Shown: positions 48,603-60,041 of the stretch, one piece after another | How positions within the stretch are numbered: position 1 is the first letter of the stretch | Layout: the number at the start of each line of letters is the position of its first letter | Source: Gonatopus flavifemur | Lineage: Eukaryota > Arthropoda > Insecta > Hymenoptera > Dryinidae | NCBI GenBank assembly: GCA_018340375.1 | Contig: JAFFJZ010000013.1 | Coordinates: 6,860,501 to 6,924,500 of the forward strand | Direction of reading: 5' to 3' | Length of the DNA stretch: 64,000 nt | Program-made: the position numbers and the translations under genes | Notes under the pieces: model-generated | Databases searched by the model: none | Told to the model about the DNA's origin: nothing | The model's input: the letters and a program-made list of their open reading frames with translations, nothing else

Positions 48603-50302
48603 TCAATGGCTGGATTTGAAACATGGCATACAATAATACGAATCACAATCTTGACAATATCTATCCGTTCTTTTTTCGCACTTTTTTGCTGGGCAATATT
48701 CGAATGTTTTCCCTACGATTGATTTGTGCTGGTCAATGTTAGCCTCCCTCAAGTACTCTTCGCTCAATGCAATTGCGAAGTCTTCCGTGCTATACTCTTT
48801 ATCTTCTGGCCCAGCCATATCTCTCAGAATAACCGCATTTGTAATGGAAGATTCAATCATCCTCATCAGAATCACCGATGTCCACTTTCTCGAACGCACC
48901 ACGGGTAATACTTTGCTACACCTCTGATCATGCAAATCTACCCCACCCATTAACCTATTATATGCTGAAAAGGCGCTGGGAAAAGATGTATCGCATTTCT
49001 CTCTTTTTTCCTCATCAAAACGTTTGACAACAGTAAGAGGAGTTACGCCTGCTGCGCTTGATGATATTGACACTGGTTTGGAGTCTGAAACAGTGATAAA
49101 ATTGATTCCACTCTTTACCTCATGTTTAACTGCGAAAGTCCCTCTTTTTGCTCTGGTGTCAATATAATTCTTCTCTTTCATACGGTTCTTTCTTACTGTA
49201 CCAGTTGCCCGTATTACAATTTCACCCAGGTGTACTAATAAATCAGGACAGCAGAAAAGATTGTCAAAGCAAACGTGATATTGATCTATTTTATTTTTTG
49301 GTCCACTATGGAGCAGTTTCTGGAACATTTCCATGACCACACGACTTCCCATAGCGCATTTGAGTAAGAGATTAATGTTGGCGTTTCTCCGCAGTATATA
49401 TCACAGTCGAATAAATACCCGTTAGCGCCGCACAAAGCCCACATTTTGATTCCAAATCTGATAGGTTTCGATCTGATGAACTGTTTCAACGAAGTCCTAC
49501 CGTAAAATTTGAGCATCATCTCGTCGATCGGAAGAGCTGTTGAAAACACTCCAAATCTGTTCAGATTTTGCCTAAATATCTGTAAGACTGGTCTCACGCG
49601 CCAGATTATATCACTAGGATTTTCATCTTCTGGTTTTGATAATTTGAGATTGGATTTGATCATTTCGAACTCATCACGAGTCATGACCTTAGCAACCACG
49701 TCAGATCTGAGATACGGATCTGTCGACCAATAATCTCTCTGAGACGTGCGGCCATTGAATGTTGTGAATATAATTATACCCAAGAATATATTCAATTTTT
49801 CTGGATTGAGATCATATCCATCCATTTTTGTAGCCTCAATTATGTATGTGTCCATCTCAGAAGAAAGAAAGAATTCAAATAATTGGGTATCGGAACACTC
49901 GGAGAGTTTTTTTCTTCTAGTTTTTTCTGGAAGTGGCATTTCATTTTTCAGCGTAGAATTGTACCTTTTTCCTCCATCAACCCAAGTGTATTCGGAATTC
50001 TCTTCCAATTTTTTTTGCGAATCTTCATAAGCCTGGAAAATTTTTTGATAGGATGAAGATGAGAGAAAATTTTCACTTTCGCTATCTGAACTATCTGAAA
50101 CGGTTCCTTCAAATTCTGAGTTATAGGCATCAGATTCTCCAGAATCATCTGGATTCGGAATGTAAACGAACTCATCATAATCCTCTCCCTCGTAAGATTC
50201 AATTGAATCAATTGATACATGTTTTCTTTTGTCACATCGGCTGGTCGAAGCTTTCTGAGCAGATGGAATGACACTTTTTCTTTTCGGCATTTCAATGACC
50301 AA
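48603..50302 (-). pseudogene. piggyBac transposase, nearly complete, one frameshift
   Basis: Frame 50302-49286 gives an acidic N terminus (DSGESDAYNSEFEGTVSDSS) and the DDE start: LPEKTRRKKLSECSDTQLFE, FLGIIIFTTFNGRTSQRDYW and ALPIDEMMLKFYGR with the first catalytic Asp. Frame 49352-48603 continues with QYHVCFDNLFCCPDLL (second Asp), AYNRLMGGVDLHDQR (third Asp) and the C-terminal Cys-rich zinc domain (CPAKKCEKR, YCQDCDSYYCMPCF). The frames overlap near 49320, so a single small indel separates two otherwise complete halves. Total length of about 570 residues is normal for piggyBac. The last ~95 codons lie in the palindrome arm. Confidence 0.92.
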
Positions 50303-50789
50303 TTGAGGAACGAATTATTATTTGATGGATGTGATGAAGAAGGTATAAGGAAATCAGTAGACTCACAGTACTTTTGACGAATATAGAAGAAACCGTAGAA
50401 TATATGAATCTAGTCGCGAATTATTTGAGATTCAAGAATAAGAATATAGACGTACGAAAAAATATAAAGCATCATTTTCACTCCTAAAAATGTTAAAACT
50501 AGGGAGATTTTGTAAAGGGGAGATCGAGAATGGGAATCATTATGAGGATATAATATCTGTCTTCCAGTATATAATAGTCTAGTGTGATGATGATGATGGT
50601 ACCTATTTCGATATTGAAAATTTGATCTTCTGTGACTACTGTTCAGCGTTATGTGCGCCCATCAGGTGTGATGAAATTTGATGTCCAATTTGTGGAGATT
50701 TGGCTGACATTCGTACTATATTCTGGAAATTCAGAATCAGTTCACAGTGTTAGTTTGTATAAGTCCATGCAAAATGGACATGGGTGATT

Positions 50790-51226
50790 CTGATGAGGAT
50801 AATTCAATCTTCCATCGCAAATGTGGTTATTCTGGGAAATATTGCTGGGCTAGGAAATGAAAAATATAGTACGAAAAACTTTGCAATTGCATTGAGTGAA
50901 CGGTACTTGCGCAAAGCCAAGGGCGTATCCAGAATTTTTTTTCGGGAGGGGTCCACATTATAGGTGTATCGATATATCGATATATATATATGAGATATAT
51001 CGACATATAGGAAGGGAAAAATTGAGGAATTCGGGGGAGGAGTCCGGGCCCCCTGGACCCTCCCCCTGAATACGCCCCTGCAGAAGGCTAACATTCACCA
51101 GCACAAATCAGTGGTAGGGAACACATTTGAATATTGCTCAGCAAAAAAATGCGAAGAAAGGACGAATAGATATTGTCGAGATTGTGATTCATATTATTGT
51201 ATGTCATGTTTCACATCAATCCATTG
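50790..51226 (+). pseudogene. inverted copy of the piggyBac C terminus, split by a MITE
   Basis: The plus strand encodes a diverged version of the C-terminal end (ILMRIIQSSIANVVILGN, then AKKCEERTNRYCRDCDSYYC), reaching a stop at about 51224. It is interrupted by a MITE at 50918-51079. It is the right-arm counterpart of 48603-48890. Confidence 0.8.
50918..51079. mobile_element. MITE with CAGGGGCGTAT-like termini
   Basis: Termini CAAGGGCGTATCCAG and CTGAATACGCCCCTG. The flanks CGCAAAGC and CAGAAGGC match at five of eight bases, compatible with an old hAT-type 8-bp duplication. The interior has an ATATATCGATATAT run. Confidence 0.7.
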
Positions 51227-53236
51227 AGCTTTGTAGAAATGTAGAAGAAATTCTCTGAGCTTATGAACGGAACTCACAAGAAAAAATGCATGGGAATGAG
51301 AAAAGAATTGGAAATAAGAAACAAAAACTCGAAAAAAATGCAAAAAAAAACGCTGAAAGAAAAATAAGTGAAAAAAAGATCCTCGAAGATTGTCTACCTC
51401 TGTGTGGTGAAAATCGGGCACCATTGGGAGTCAGTGACAAATGACAATATTGAATTTAGTGTGGGATGACAACCCCCCCCCCCCTTAAAAAACACTATTG
51501 CAAAAACTTAGTTGCAGAATAAATTTTGAGAAGGACCTGCGAATCCTCAAATCCAAAATCAAACCAATAGAAACAATAAGTCAAGGTCACGTCAAAATTT
51601 TTCCCAAAGTAGTCTTTTCTCTCAAAAATGTACGGAAACTCTTAAAATAGAGAATGGGCCTGATAGTGCCTGATTTCGGGGCAACGTGCGAAATGGGGCC
51701 TCATCTGGCCCATGTTCTCTTCCAACAGTTGCTGAAGACTTTCGCGAAAAAATGACCACTTTGGTACAGGCCTTGACATAAATATAACTCCTGGTTCCTA
51801 TTGAGAAGTTCACAACCCCCTTCTCTCCCAAATCCATTCCTAGATCCGCCCCTGGTATCTCTTACACTCGAATGGTCAAAGTTAACTCTGATACGAACAG
51901 TCAATCCATTTTCACAACTTTTCAGTACAAGAAAAGATCGTTCTATTTTCTCAGAAAAAGACGGTTTTGCTTTGGCCCCAAGAGTGTACCCCAAAGCACC
52001 CAAAGTAAAAGTGAGTTTTTTGACCAAAAGGGTCAGAATGTCTATTGGGCCATCTTTTATACATGAACAACCCGCACAAGGGGTCCATTCCAAATCCACG
52101 AGTCGTATTCGTGTAAAAAGGATTGGAAGCCTCCAGAATATGACTATTTTTACACTTTTCGAGACTGTTTTTCTAATATATTGGAGGCCCCCTGCTGGAT
52201 TACTCTCAGATTATCGATGATTAATCGTGCAAGATACTTGTGAGAGTGATGAAGTCACTAATAATCAGCAGGAACAGAAACTAGTGGCACTTGAATGCAA
52301 AAAAACGTCGAAAAATCGAAGGTTTGTAAATTTTTGAGTTTAAGCCGCCATTTTGAATTACCTGTCGGTAAAAAAATTTTTCTGCTGCACAGTCTTGGAG
52401 TTCAACTATCAATTGCACGGTCTATGTTTGTTCAACCCGGATAGAAAGGCGTTCTGGTGTTGAAAATTCAGTTTGTAAAAAAAAACAGACGGAAAAATCG
52501 TGTTTTTCAATGGAAAAGGGTAAAAACTCAGTGTTACAATTTTTTTTCTCATTTTTTCTGAACGTCATTAGGAAAAGCGACCTCGGAAACGATAAGAAAA
52601 GTGGGTTTGGATGAAAAATTCACCCGTGAAGTAACCAATGCACACCTCCAAAGTTGACGAAAAATTTCGTGCATTCTCGGCGTTAAAGGGCTGATAAAGG
52701 TTCTTTTATTTTATACATTGTATGAAATAAAGAGAGTAATTCTCATTCCATTCTTCTTCTCTTTCTGAGGGATCCACACGAGTTCGGTCAAATCTATTGC
52801 ACATTCTCATGGCCATAATACAGTTACAGTAACTACAGAATGGACTCGGACTCAAATTCAGCTACATTGTTTTTTTTTCAGTGCACGCACGCACCTGCTC
52901 CCTCAATATTCCGCATGAATTTCATGCTAATGGGTGAACTGAATGCATTGAATGATTTCGGTGATTTTCCACAATTGTTTACGATGATTTCATCATTGAT
53001 TCATCACAGCTATAGCGTTCGAATCATAATATCTCTGATTATTTCGAAAATTCACGTGGAATAGTGGATTTTCACCTATTTTTATGAACTTTGGGAGCTT
53101 TGCGCGACCGGAAGACATCGATATTTTTTATTGATTTTTTTTTATATCTCTTGTCATTCCGAATCGCAACTTTTTCGCGGTATAGCGACTCGAGAAAAAA
53201 AAGTTGAGTTTTTTCGGCCCACCCTAGTATACGTGT

Positions 53237-53617
53237 GTATAAGACCTTCGAATCACAATATTTATCAGTCAAATGCTGTCAAGAGATATTTTCATACCGT
53301 CAGGGACCGTTCTTAAGGGATTATTTCATTTGGAATGGAGATTTCGAAGTCCTACATGTTCATGAATTATATCGAATCTAGCGGAGTCAAGAATTCACAC
53401 ATGTATATATATATATCTCATGTTTCACGACTTTTATAACAATCAAGTTTGCCATGGAGGAATTGAACAACAAAATTCTGTATTCCCCCCTTACTAGATA
53501 CGGCAGGATAATCCAAATGAAATAATCCCTCAAGAACGGTCCCTTACAGTATGAAAATATCATTTGACCGAATTTGACTGATAAATATTGTAATTTGAGG
53601 GGCTTATATACATGTAC
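53237..53617. mobile_element. palindromic MITE in the right arm of C
   Basis: Absent from the left arm of C (compare 41080-41105). Long inverted arms share CACAATATTTATCAGTCAAA-like, GATATTTTCATAC and GGGACCGTTCTTAAGGGATT blocks, around a non-coding centre with (TA)n. Edges are approximate. Confidence 0.7.
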
Positions 53618-55274
53618 ACCTCACTTTCAGATGGAATGGAAAAAAAATTTTCCTTTTCATAACAATATGAACAAAAATAGAGGAGGGGTGGAAAATCAAC
53701 ATTTTTGAGCACGGATTCGTGTTCAGCGTCCTCAAAAACATTCGAGAAGACATATTTCCTAAAGAAAAATTGAAAAAAAATTGATTTGTTCATAAACAAG
53801 TTACTAAACATCAATGGGAAGAACCAAAAATGGAATTTCTGTTGACGAATATATGTTTGAAGAGCGCTACCTTATATAAAGCAGCGTTTTTCAGATTGAA
53901 AATTGTTGAGGAAAAATTTTTTTTCTCAAATAATTTTATGACCAATCAGTAAAAAAAAAATAAATTGCAATTTTTGACTAGTGGAATGACTCTGGAAGAA
54001 ATAATGTAATTTTTAAAGATTTTTCTCGGATCGAAAAACGGTGAAAAATTAGGAATTAGTTATAAACAATTGATAAACAATGAAAAAGGGATGAGAAATG
54101 AAGAATCAAATCTCCATATTCGCGTTCAGCTAGCTCCATTCCATATGATGACCTGTCCGTTCCCATGAAGATCCGACAATTTCGGTTTTTTTATTATAAA
54201 CAAATTAATAAACAAATGTTAAATCATGGATGAAAAAAATTTTTCAAATCAGGCATCTTGATCGGGGATTCTGAGGAACACTTTGGCCCACTTTGGGAAC
54301 CGAAATATCGATAATGTTGATTAATTGTTGTAGACAATTTTTTTTTCCCAATTTTTGGATTTTTTTTTAATACCATATCATTTTTGAGGTGGCAAAGGCT
54401 ATTCGATTCAGGTATAGAAAAGATCCAGGATTCCGAAAATCAAGCAACAATTCCATTTGTTATGAACAAATGAAATTTTTCAACAATTTTTTTCTTGCAT
54501 TTGTCAGGTGCTTTGGAATGTTGAAAGAATAGAGTATCCCCGACACTAAAAATGTTCCCCTGTAGAAAGATATATGCGCTTCTCCAAAAGGGGTCCTCTT
54601 CGTCGTTGAATAACAGCGAAGTGGTGTATTTTACCAAAAAATTCCAAGGGCTCAAATTTGTTGGTTTCATCCTTCTCTACAAGATCCATTCAGGATTTTT
54701 CGTCTTGGGGTCCTTTAAATGAGTGAATACCTTAAAGGACTGAAAAAAACGCGTTTTTGAAGATTAATTTTCACATGACTTGCAAATGAACAAAACGTTT
54801 TGCAAAAATCTTTAATCCATATGAAAATGATCCTTCAGGTGTCTAGTTATCCCCTAAATTCTGCCGAATCGATTCAGCAACTCGAAGTTCGTTGTTTTCA
54901 ATTTGTTGATGAAAGTGGATTCACCGAAAAACGGGTCAAATTTGACATCAAAAATTCCAACTTTGAGACCCCGTAGCATCGAAACGAAGACAATTACGGC
55001 AAAAATGAATATTGCTTAACTTTTAGAGAATTCATTTCCCTACAAAAAAGGCTCAGTACAATGTTTCGATATCTCGAACTCTTACCGAGATATCCATCGA
55101 AATAGGAAAGAAGACGGAGTTGAAAAATTGTTCATTGCTAATAATTTATCCCCCACAACAGGTACGAGTTGCAAATTTTATTTCCTCTCATCTGGACCAT
55201 TTCCACTACCGATTCGACCAGGTTTGATCTTGGTTCCAATTAGTTCACCCTAAATTCCTAATTTGACTGGCCTA

Positions 55275-56281
55275 TGGATGATTCAACCTGGAAATGCAGG
55301 GAAGCCTGCCACTATTCATGATGTTCCAGAATTGGCTTACAAAGCTTTCCAACTCACCTTCACTCTATCTAATATAATTTTAGGTTTTTGTGCTACTGGT
55401 ATCCAGCCTTTGAATGAAGGTATTTCCACTGATGCAGATTTCTCACCATCTAATGTCACCAATAGACCAGTACCTCCACTTACGACACAATTCCGTCACA
55501 ATTAACTCTTATTCCTCCAGAAACAGCTTTCACTCCTTCATCACAGTCCTCGTCAGGAGAGGGCCTACTCACAGGTACGGACATTCAATGGCACCAGTCG
55601 ACCCCTTCTGACAGTTCTTCATTGGTCAAGTCATACACACTTGCTGATTTGGATGCTACAGTTGGTTCATCGGCCATAGTTTCCTCTGTTGATATCAGGG
55701 CCTTCCCAAAAGCTGTACCAAGGGAAAGAACTCGAAAAGGACGACCGAAAGGCAAGAGTTGTATTCTAACTGATACACCAGAGAAAACTCGAATTGAGAA
55801 TGAAATAGCTGCATCACTTGCAAAGGAAATAAGACTTACAAAAAAAGCTATTGATAAGAAAGGAAAACTGACAACAATCCGAAGGAGAATCATTCCAAGC
55901 GGTTTCGAGTCAGATCTAGAAACTTCAGTCGCACAGTTATATGACAGTCCTCATGGAGAAGAAGAATTTGGAGATTTGGAAGATTTTGATGAACAAAAAA
56001 TTCAAAGAGGAGTCTACATTTTGGTGAAAATTTGTACTAAAAAAACAGCGAAGTTCTTTATCGCAGAAATAATCGAAATAGGCGAAGAACATTTGCAGGT
56101 GAAATACTTGAAAAGAATTCCCAATTCTTACAAATTCACTCGAGATGACGATACAATTCACAATATAGAAAAATCAGATCTGATTTTGAGATTACCGATG
56201 CCAATTGTTAGCAGAAAGTCAGCGAGACAGCTACGAAATTTATCTTTTGGCGTTGATCTTTCCCAACATGGAGTTGAATAG
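55275..56281 (+). pseudogene. pogo-like transposase, C-terminal part
   Basis: Continuation of 38354-39414 after element C: GNAGKPATIHDVPELAYKAF, FCATGIQPLNEG and SPSNVTNRPVP, the usual C-terminal DDE end. After a frame change near 55500-55620 comes AFPKAVPRERTRKGRPKGKS, a basic-acidic tail and ILVKICTKKTAKFFIAEIIE, ending at 56279-56281. Confidence 0.85.
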
Positions 56282-57027
56282 AATCAAAATAGGAAAATAG
56301 TGATCGCAGGTTTACTTCCAATCTATTCCACATTATCACTCAACTCACATTCACTCAATAGATTTGATTAAATTTGCTATATTTTTATTTTTGTTCGTAC
56401 TTCGTTTCTTCTATGAAATCTACATTTGTGTTTATTTCCCTTTGAGTGTTTCTGTTTTCGTCTTATTGTTTTGTTTTGGTATAGTAATTTTATTATTTTT
56501 TGAAAATTTCTCAATAAGATTGATGAGTCGGAACTCGTTTTTTTTATTTGTTTTCTTTGACATATTGTTAGTATAATCCACCGAACGCTTGTTCCTTGAG
56601 AATTCCTTTTTGATTGAAAGTTTTGAGAAATAGGTCAGAGGTACACCATGCCTAGGTCAGAGGTACATTGGGGTGTTGTACCTCTGACCCAATTTTCTTT
56701 TCGCAAAAGAATTCAAGAAAAGCATAGGAGGAATTGATTCAATGCCTTTATCAAATCCCATAATATGTACAGACGTACTAGTGACTGATATCTACTCAGA
56801 AGAATCATAAATTGCCAATATTATGGGAATTCAAAATGAAGAGGCGAAAATAGGTCAGAGTTACAACACCTTCCCCTATCTCATTTTTTGACATATCGGA
56901 ATAAAACTTACAAAGTCTGATTCGTAAGACTAACAGAAACATAGATGTGGGCAGAATTTGTTGGAATCGATTGTTGATTAGTATTTTTTTTTTCATGAGA
57001 ACCTCCCCTCAATAAACTGGTACTAAT

Positions 57028-57200
57028 CAGGATACCCAAGCCAACATGTTCGCCATCTGGAACTGTAGAGAGCAATATACTACAGCCACCAACACACCCC
57101 TTCTTTGTGTGCACATGATTGTGAAAAGCGGTATGTGTTGGTGACTACAGTATTGCCCTCTACAGTTTCAGATGGCGAACACAAAACGGCTTGAACACCT
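57028..57200. mobile_element. MITE with 10-bp target duplication (Mutator-like?)
   Basis: TGGTACTAAT is present directly on both sides (57018-57027 and 57201-57210). The interior is a strong inverted repeat: TGTTCGCCATCTGGAACTGT against ACAGTTTCAGATGGCGAACA, with CCAACACA/TGTGTTGG inside. A 9-10 bp duplication is typical of Mutator-like elements. Confidence 0.75.
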
Positions 57201-57210
57201 TGGTACTAAT

Positions 57211-57678
57211 TTATCAATTCACACTCAAGTTCCCACTGCAAAGATGTTGATGATGAAACTCGTACTATTTTCAAATCCTGCATGTTCCAAATACTCTCCG
57301 GGTTACGCTTACCCATGTGTGCAGTCAGAGGGTTGAGTGGATACGAGCGCATACATGGCTCCATCTGGTGGAATTTCTTCCGCTCAAAATACTCGGAAAC
57401 TGAACGCATAAAAAAGTCTGGAACTTTCAGGGATGAATCTTTGAAGTTTCATCTAGGTCTGTACACAGCCGGGGTTTCAAATTCCGACCAAAAAAATTGA
57501 CCAAGTGGTGAAGCGAATTGATGAAGAAATTTCAAGAATTGGTCTCCGTGGGATATATTAGGTGTATAACTTTGCTTCCGCCGTTTTTTCCGAAATTCGA
57601 GGCTTTATTGTAAAAAACTGGTTATAAATTTATGATCCAAAGTATTGTCCATCGCTGGCCACTACTTTCTCCCATCTT
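57211..57678. other. unassigned DNA
   Basis: No supported feature was seen. Confidence 0.5.
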
Positions 57679-58041
57679 TCATTACTGCGAATTGTGATTA
57701 TCTTAAGAAGGGGTTGGAACAACCCGAAACGTCGGCTCAAGAATTCAATAAAAAGGCTCGACCACTTATTCGGCAAATTGGATTACCTCTCTAATTTTTG
57801 ATTCCTGATCCGAGTACGATCCAAATCGATTTGATTTTTTACCCTCTCCATACGTGATGGGTCCGGACGACGAACATTTTTCATTACTGCGAATTGTTAT
57901 TACTTCGGAAAGGGGTTGAAACGACCCGAAACGTCGGCTCAAGAATTCAATAAAAACACTCGATAACTCACTTGGCAAATTGGACTACTTCTCCAATTCT
58001 GATTCCTGATCCGAGTACGACCCAAACTGATTTGGTTCAAT
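57679..58041. repeat. tandem pair (about 202-bp period), Penelope-like terminal motif
   Basis: Copies start at ATTACTGCGAATTG (57681 and about 57883). Each contains a hairpin followed by CCCGAAACGTCGGCTCAAG and AATTCAATAAAAA. The hairpin stems are GGGTT/AACCC in copy 1 and GGGTT/GACCC in copy 2, so pairing is kept. AAGAAGG...CCGAAACGTCGG...AATAAA is the pattern I associate with terminal repeats of Penelope-like elements. No Penelope coding region is nearby. Confidence 0.5.
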
Positions 58042-58549
58042 TGATTAAACTTCTTTCCTCGAACAAACCTGTCCGCAATTTTGAGTCTTTCGATCGATTC
58101 TTAGATCGAAGAATTTTAATTGTTGTTCGTCGTGTTTGTTCAAGTCCTCTTATATCTGTTCAATCGATTGATTTCGTGATTCATTTTTGAAAATTGAATT
58201 GCACATTAAAAATATTCACTTACCAAACAATGCCCAACACCTCGATCCTACTGCACTTCGCACTGGGGTAAAGGCACATTCGAATCACGAAACACTATAC
58301 ACTACATATTATGTATAATACACTATACACTATCATATTATATAACACAATAATGCAATGACAAAGTCGGTACGAATGTGAAGTGAAATCACCGTTCACG
58401 AAGTCCGTTCTCTATAAAGTTGGCCGACATTGTTTGGAGAAAATCGTGTTTGAGGTTTCTATGGATTGATTATACAACAAAACATCATACTCACACTGAT
58501 CGTCTATCCCTGCGCGTACAATGAGCCTCCCACCCCTCCATAGGCTTCA
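58042..58549. other. unassigned DNA before the BEL element
   Basis: Contains a short ACTATACAC/TATTATGTATAAT repeat near 58290-58350; nothing else is supported. Confidence 0.4.
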
Positions 58550-60041
58550 TTTGTGATCACTTTGTCAGCAAAAGAAAAAATTCGATTCTTTCAACTCAAG
58601 TTACCATACTACTACTGTCGAATCGTCTACTTGAAAATTCACGGATTCGGGTATTTCCGTGTGCGTTCGTGCACGATCGTTCATGTGCCTGAGGTGGTCG
58701 CGTCGCTTCGGTTAGTTGCCGCTGGGATTCACCGAAGAGTGCACGAACATTCAGAGCACGATCCGAATAATCTATTCCTTTTCATGTCCTTATATTTTTA
58801 ATAAAGTGAAATTTCATAAGTAAATAGCGAAACGTCATTTCGCCGAGACACCCTTCCCTTGAGTACTAATCGAGGGTCCGTGTTTCGATAAAATTGTCAC
58901 CGCGAAGAACAATTAACAAGTTGGTCCTAACGAGCCAGGTTTCCCATAAACCACGTTAACGGAGTGAGTGAATTTCGGTTGACATAGTGCTCATGACGCA
59001 AATGTGCATAAGAATCGCTCAAGTGCAAGTGAACAATAAACGTGAACAAATCGTTATGAGGAATGTGTACCCGACTGAATAAGTGTACTGGCGGCGACTC
59101 GATATTTTTCTAATCAAAATCGTTGACGAAACGTTGTCAGTAACACGGAACGTGGTGGAAAACAAGCCATCATTTAGCCGCACGAATTGTCGTACATTTT
59201 CAAGCGACATAAGGACGCGGCCTGGGTCGCCATTTTGTCCCATTCGACTCAGCACGGCAGACGAGCCGTGCGACGGATTTCTTGTTCAACGGAACAGGAT
59301 AACACAGCGCCAACGGACGCTTCAGTGATTGTCGGTGCTCCGCGCTGGTTGCGACTTACCGACACTTCGAACAGTCAATCGATTGATGAGCTTCCACACA
59401 ACGAGTAGTAGAGGGCATCTCATCGAGCCTTGGTGACAATCATCGGGCAAAACAACGAAGCGACATTCTTGGCGAAAGAATGTCAACATCCACGATCATC
59501 ATCAACGTTACGAGATAAGTCATTAAACTCTTATTTGTTATTTCCGCTCAATGTTTGAGGATATCAACACGAACAAACCGTTATTTCAAATCGTAACGCA
59601 TCATTTGCGAATTATTTTGAATTCCATTCGAGGCGTAGTACATGATTATCAGTGTGTATATTATATTTCGATTTTGATTGAATGATTAGAATCAAGGATC
59701 ATTGAAATCATCCGTTCGTGTAATCCATTAGTTGTCATATTATATTTTTGTTCGAGAGTTAGCAGATTATGTTTACCGCGTTTAACTTTACGTTATCATA
59801 ATATCAAATGCCTCAGAACGTCTTTAGTATATTTATTTTGAAAATATTGTATCAAAGATACTTTCGTATTTGTTCATTTGATTATTTTTCTTTAGAATAA
59901 CTGACAACAGAACTTAAGATTCAACGTAGTGAGTCGGTTTTCGTTTCGCGTATTTTATTTCACGAATGCACACGTGTATTCGGATATCCGTGATTCGATT
60001 GGATTTATATTACCTTTCATTCGAAGTAAATTGGGTAAAAG

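Larger units (their letters stand above)
47672..52690. mobile_element. piggyBac element H with palindromic arms, in right arm of C
   Basis: Termini CCCTTTAACGCCGAGAATGC and its complement CGGCGTTAAAGGG have the CCC start of piggyBac. The flanks are CTAA (47668-47671) and CTGA (52691-52694), a 4-bp duplication resembling but not equal to TTAA. The left arm, about 47672-48887, is inverted at about 50773-52690; the right arm is longer because of extra insertions (including 50918-51079). The transposase gene is on the minus strand and crosses the left arm boundary. Confidence 0.88.
39417..55272. mobile_element. palindromic element C, with D and H nested in its arms
   Basis: Termini GGCCAGTCAAATTAG and CTAATTTGACTGGCC are flanked by TA on both sides (39415-39416 and 55273-55274). 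The left arm is 39417-41343 plus 46237-47290; the right arm is about 47292-47671 plus 52691-55272. Net length without D and H is about 6 kb. Arm matches were followed through AGTTCGAGATATCG, CTATAGCGTTCGAATCATAA and TTTACGATGATTTCATC blocks. The right arm also holds a palindromic MITE (about 53237-53617), and the left inner arm has about 430 extra bases (about 46640-47060). It sits inside the pogo transposase gene. Confidence 0.88.
37412..56876 (+). mobile_element. pogo-type DNA transposon split by nested insertions
   Basis: Inverted termini GGGGAGAGTGGTGTACCCC (left) and GGGGAAGGTGTTGTAACTC (right, reverse-complemented) are each flanked by TA (37410-37411 and 56877-56878). Subterminal copies of GGTCAGAGGTAC occur near 37430-37455, 37785-37835 and 56633-56690, and a decayed copy near 56850, likely transposase-binding sites. 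The plus-strand transposase gene (38354-39414, then 55275-56281) is interrupted by 15.9 kb of nested elements. Removing that insert leaves an element of about 3.6 kb. Confidence 0.85.

Noticed and set aside
57681..57760. Functional hammerhead ribozyme before GAAACGTC
   Set aside because: The required CTGATGA core is not present; only a weak CTGCGAA occurs upstream.
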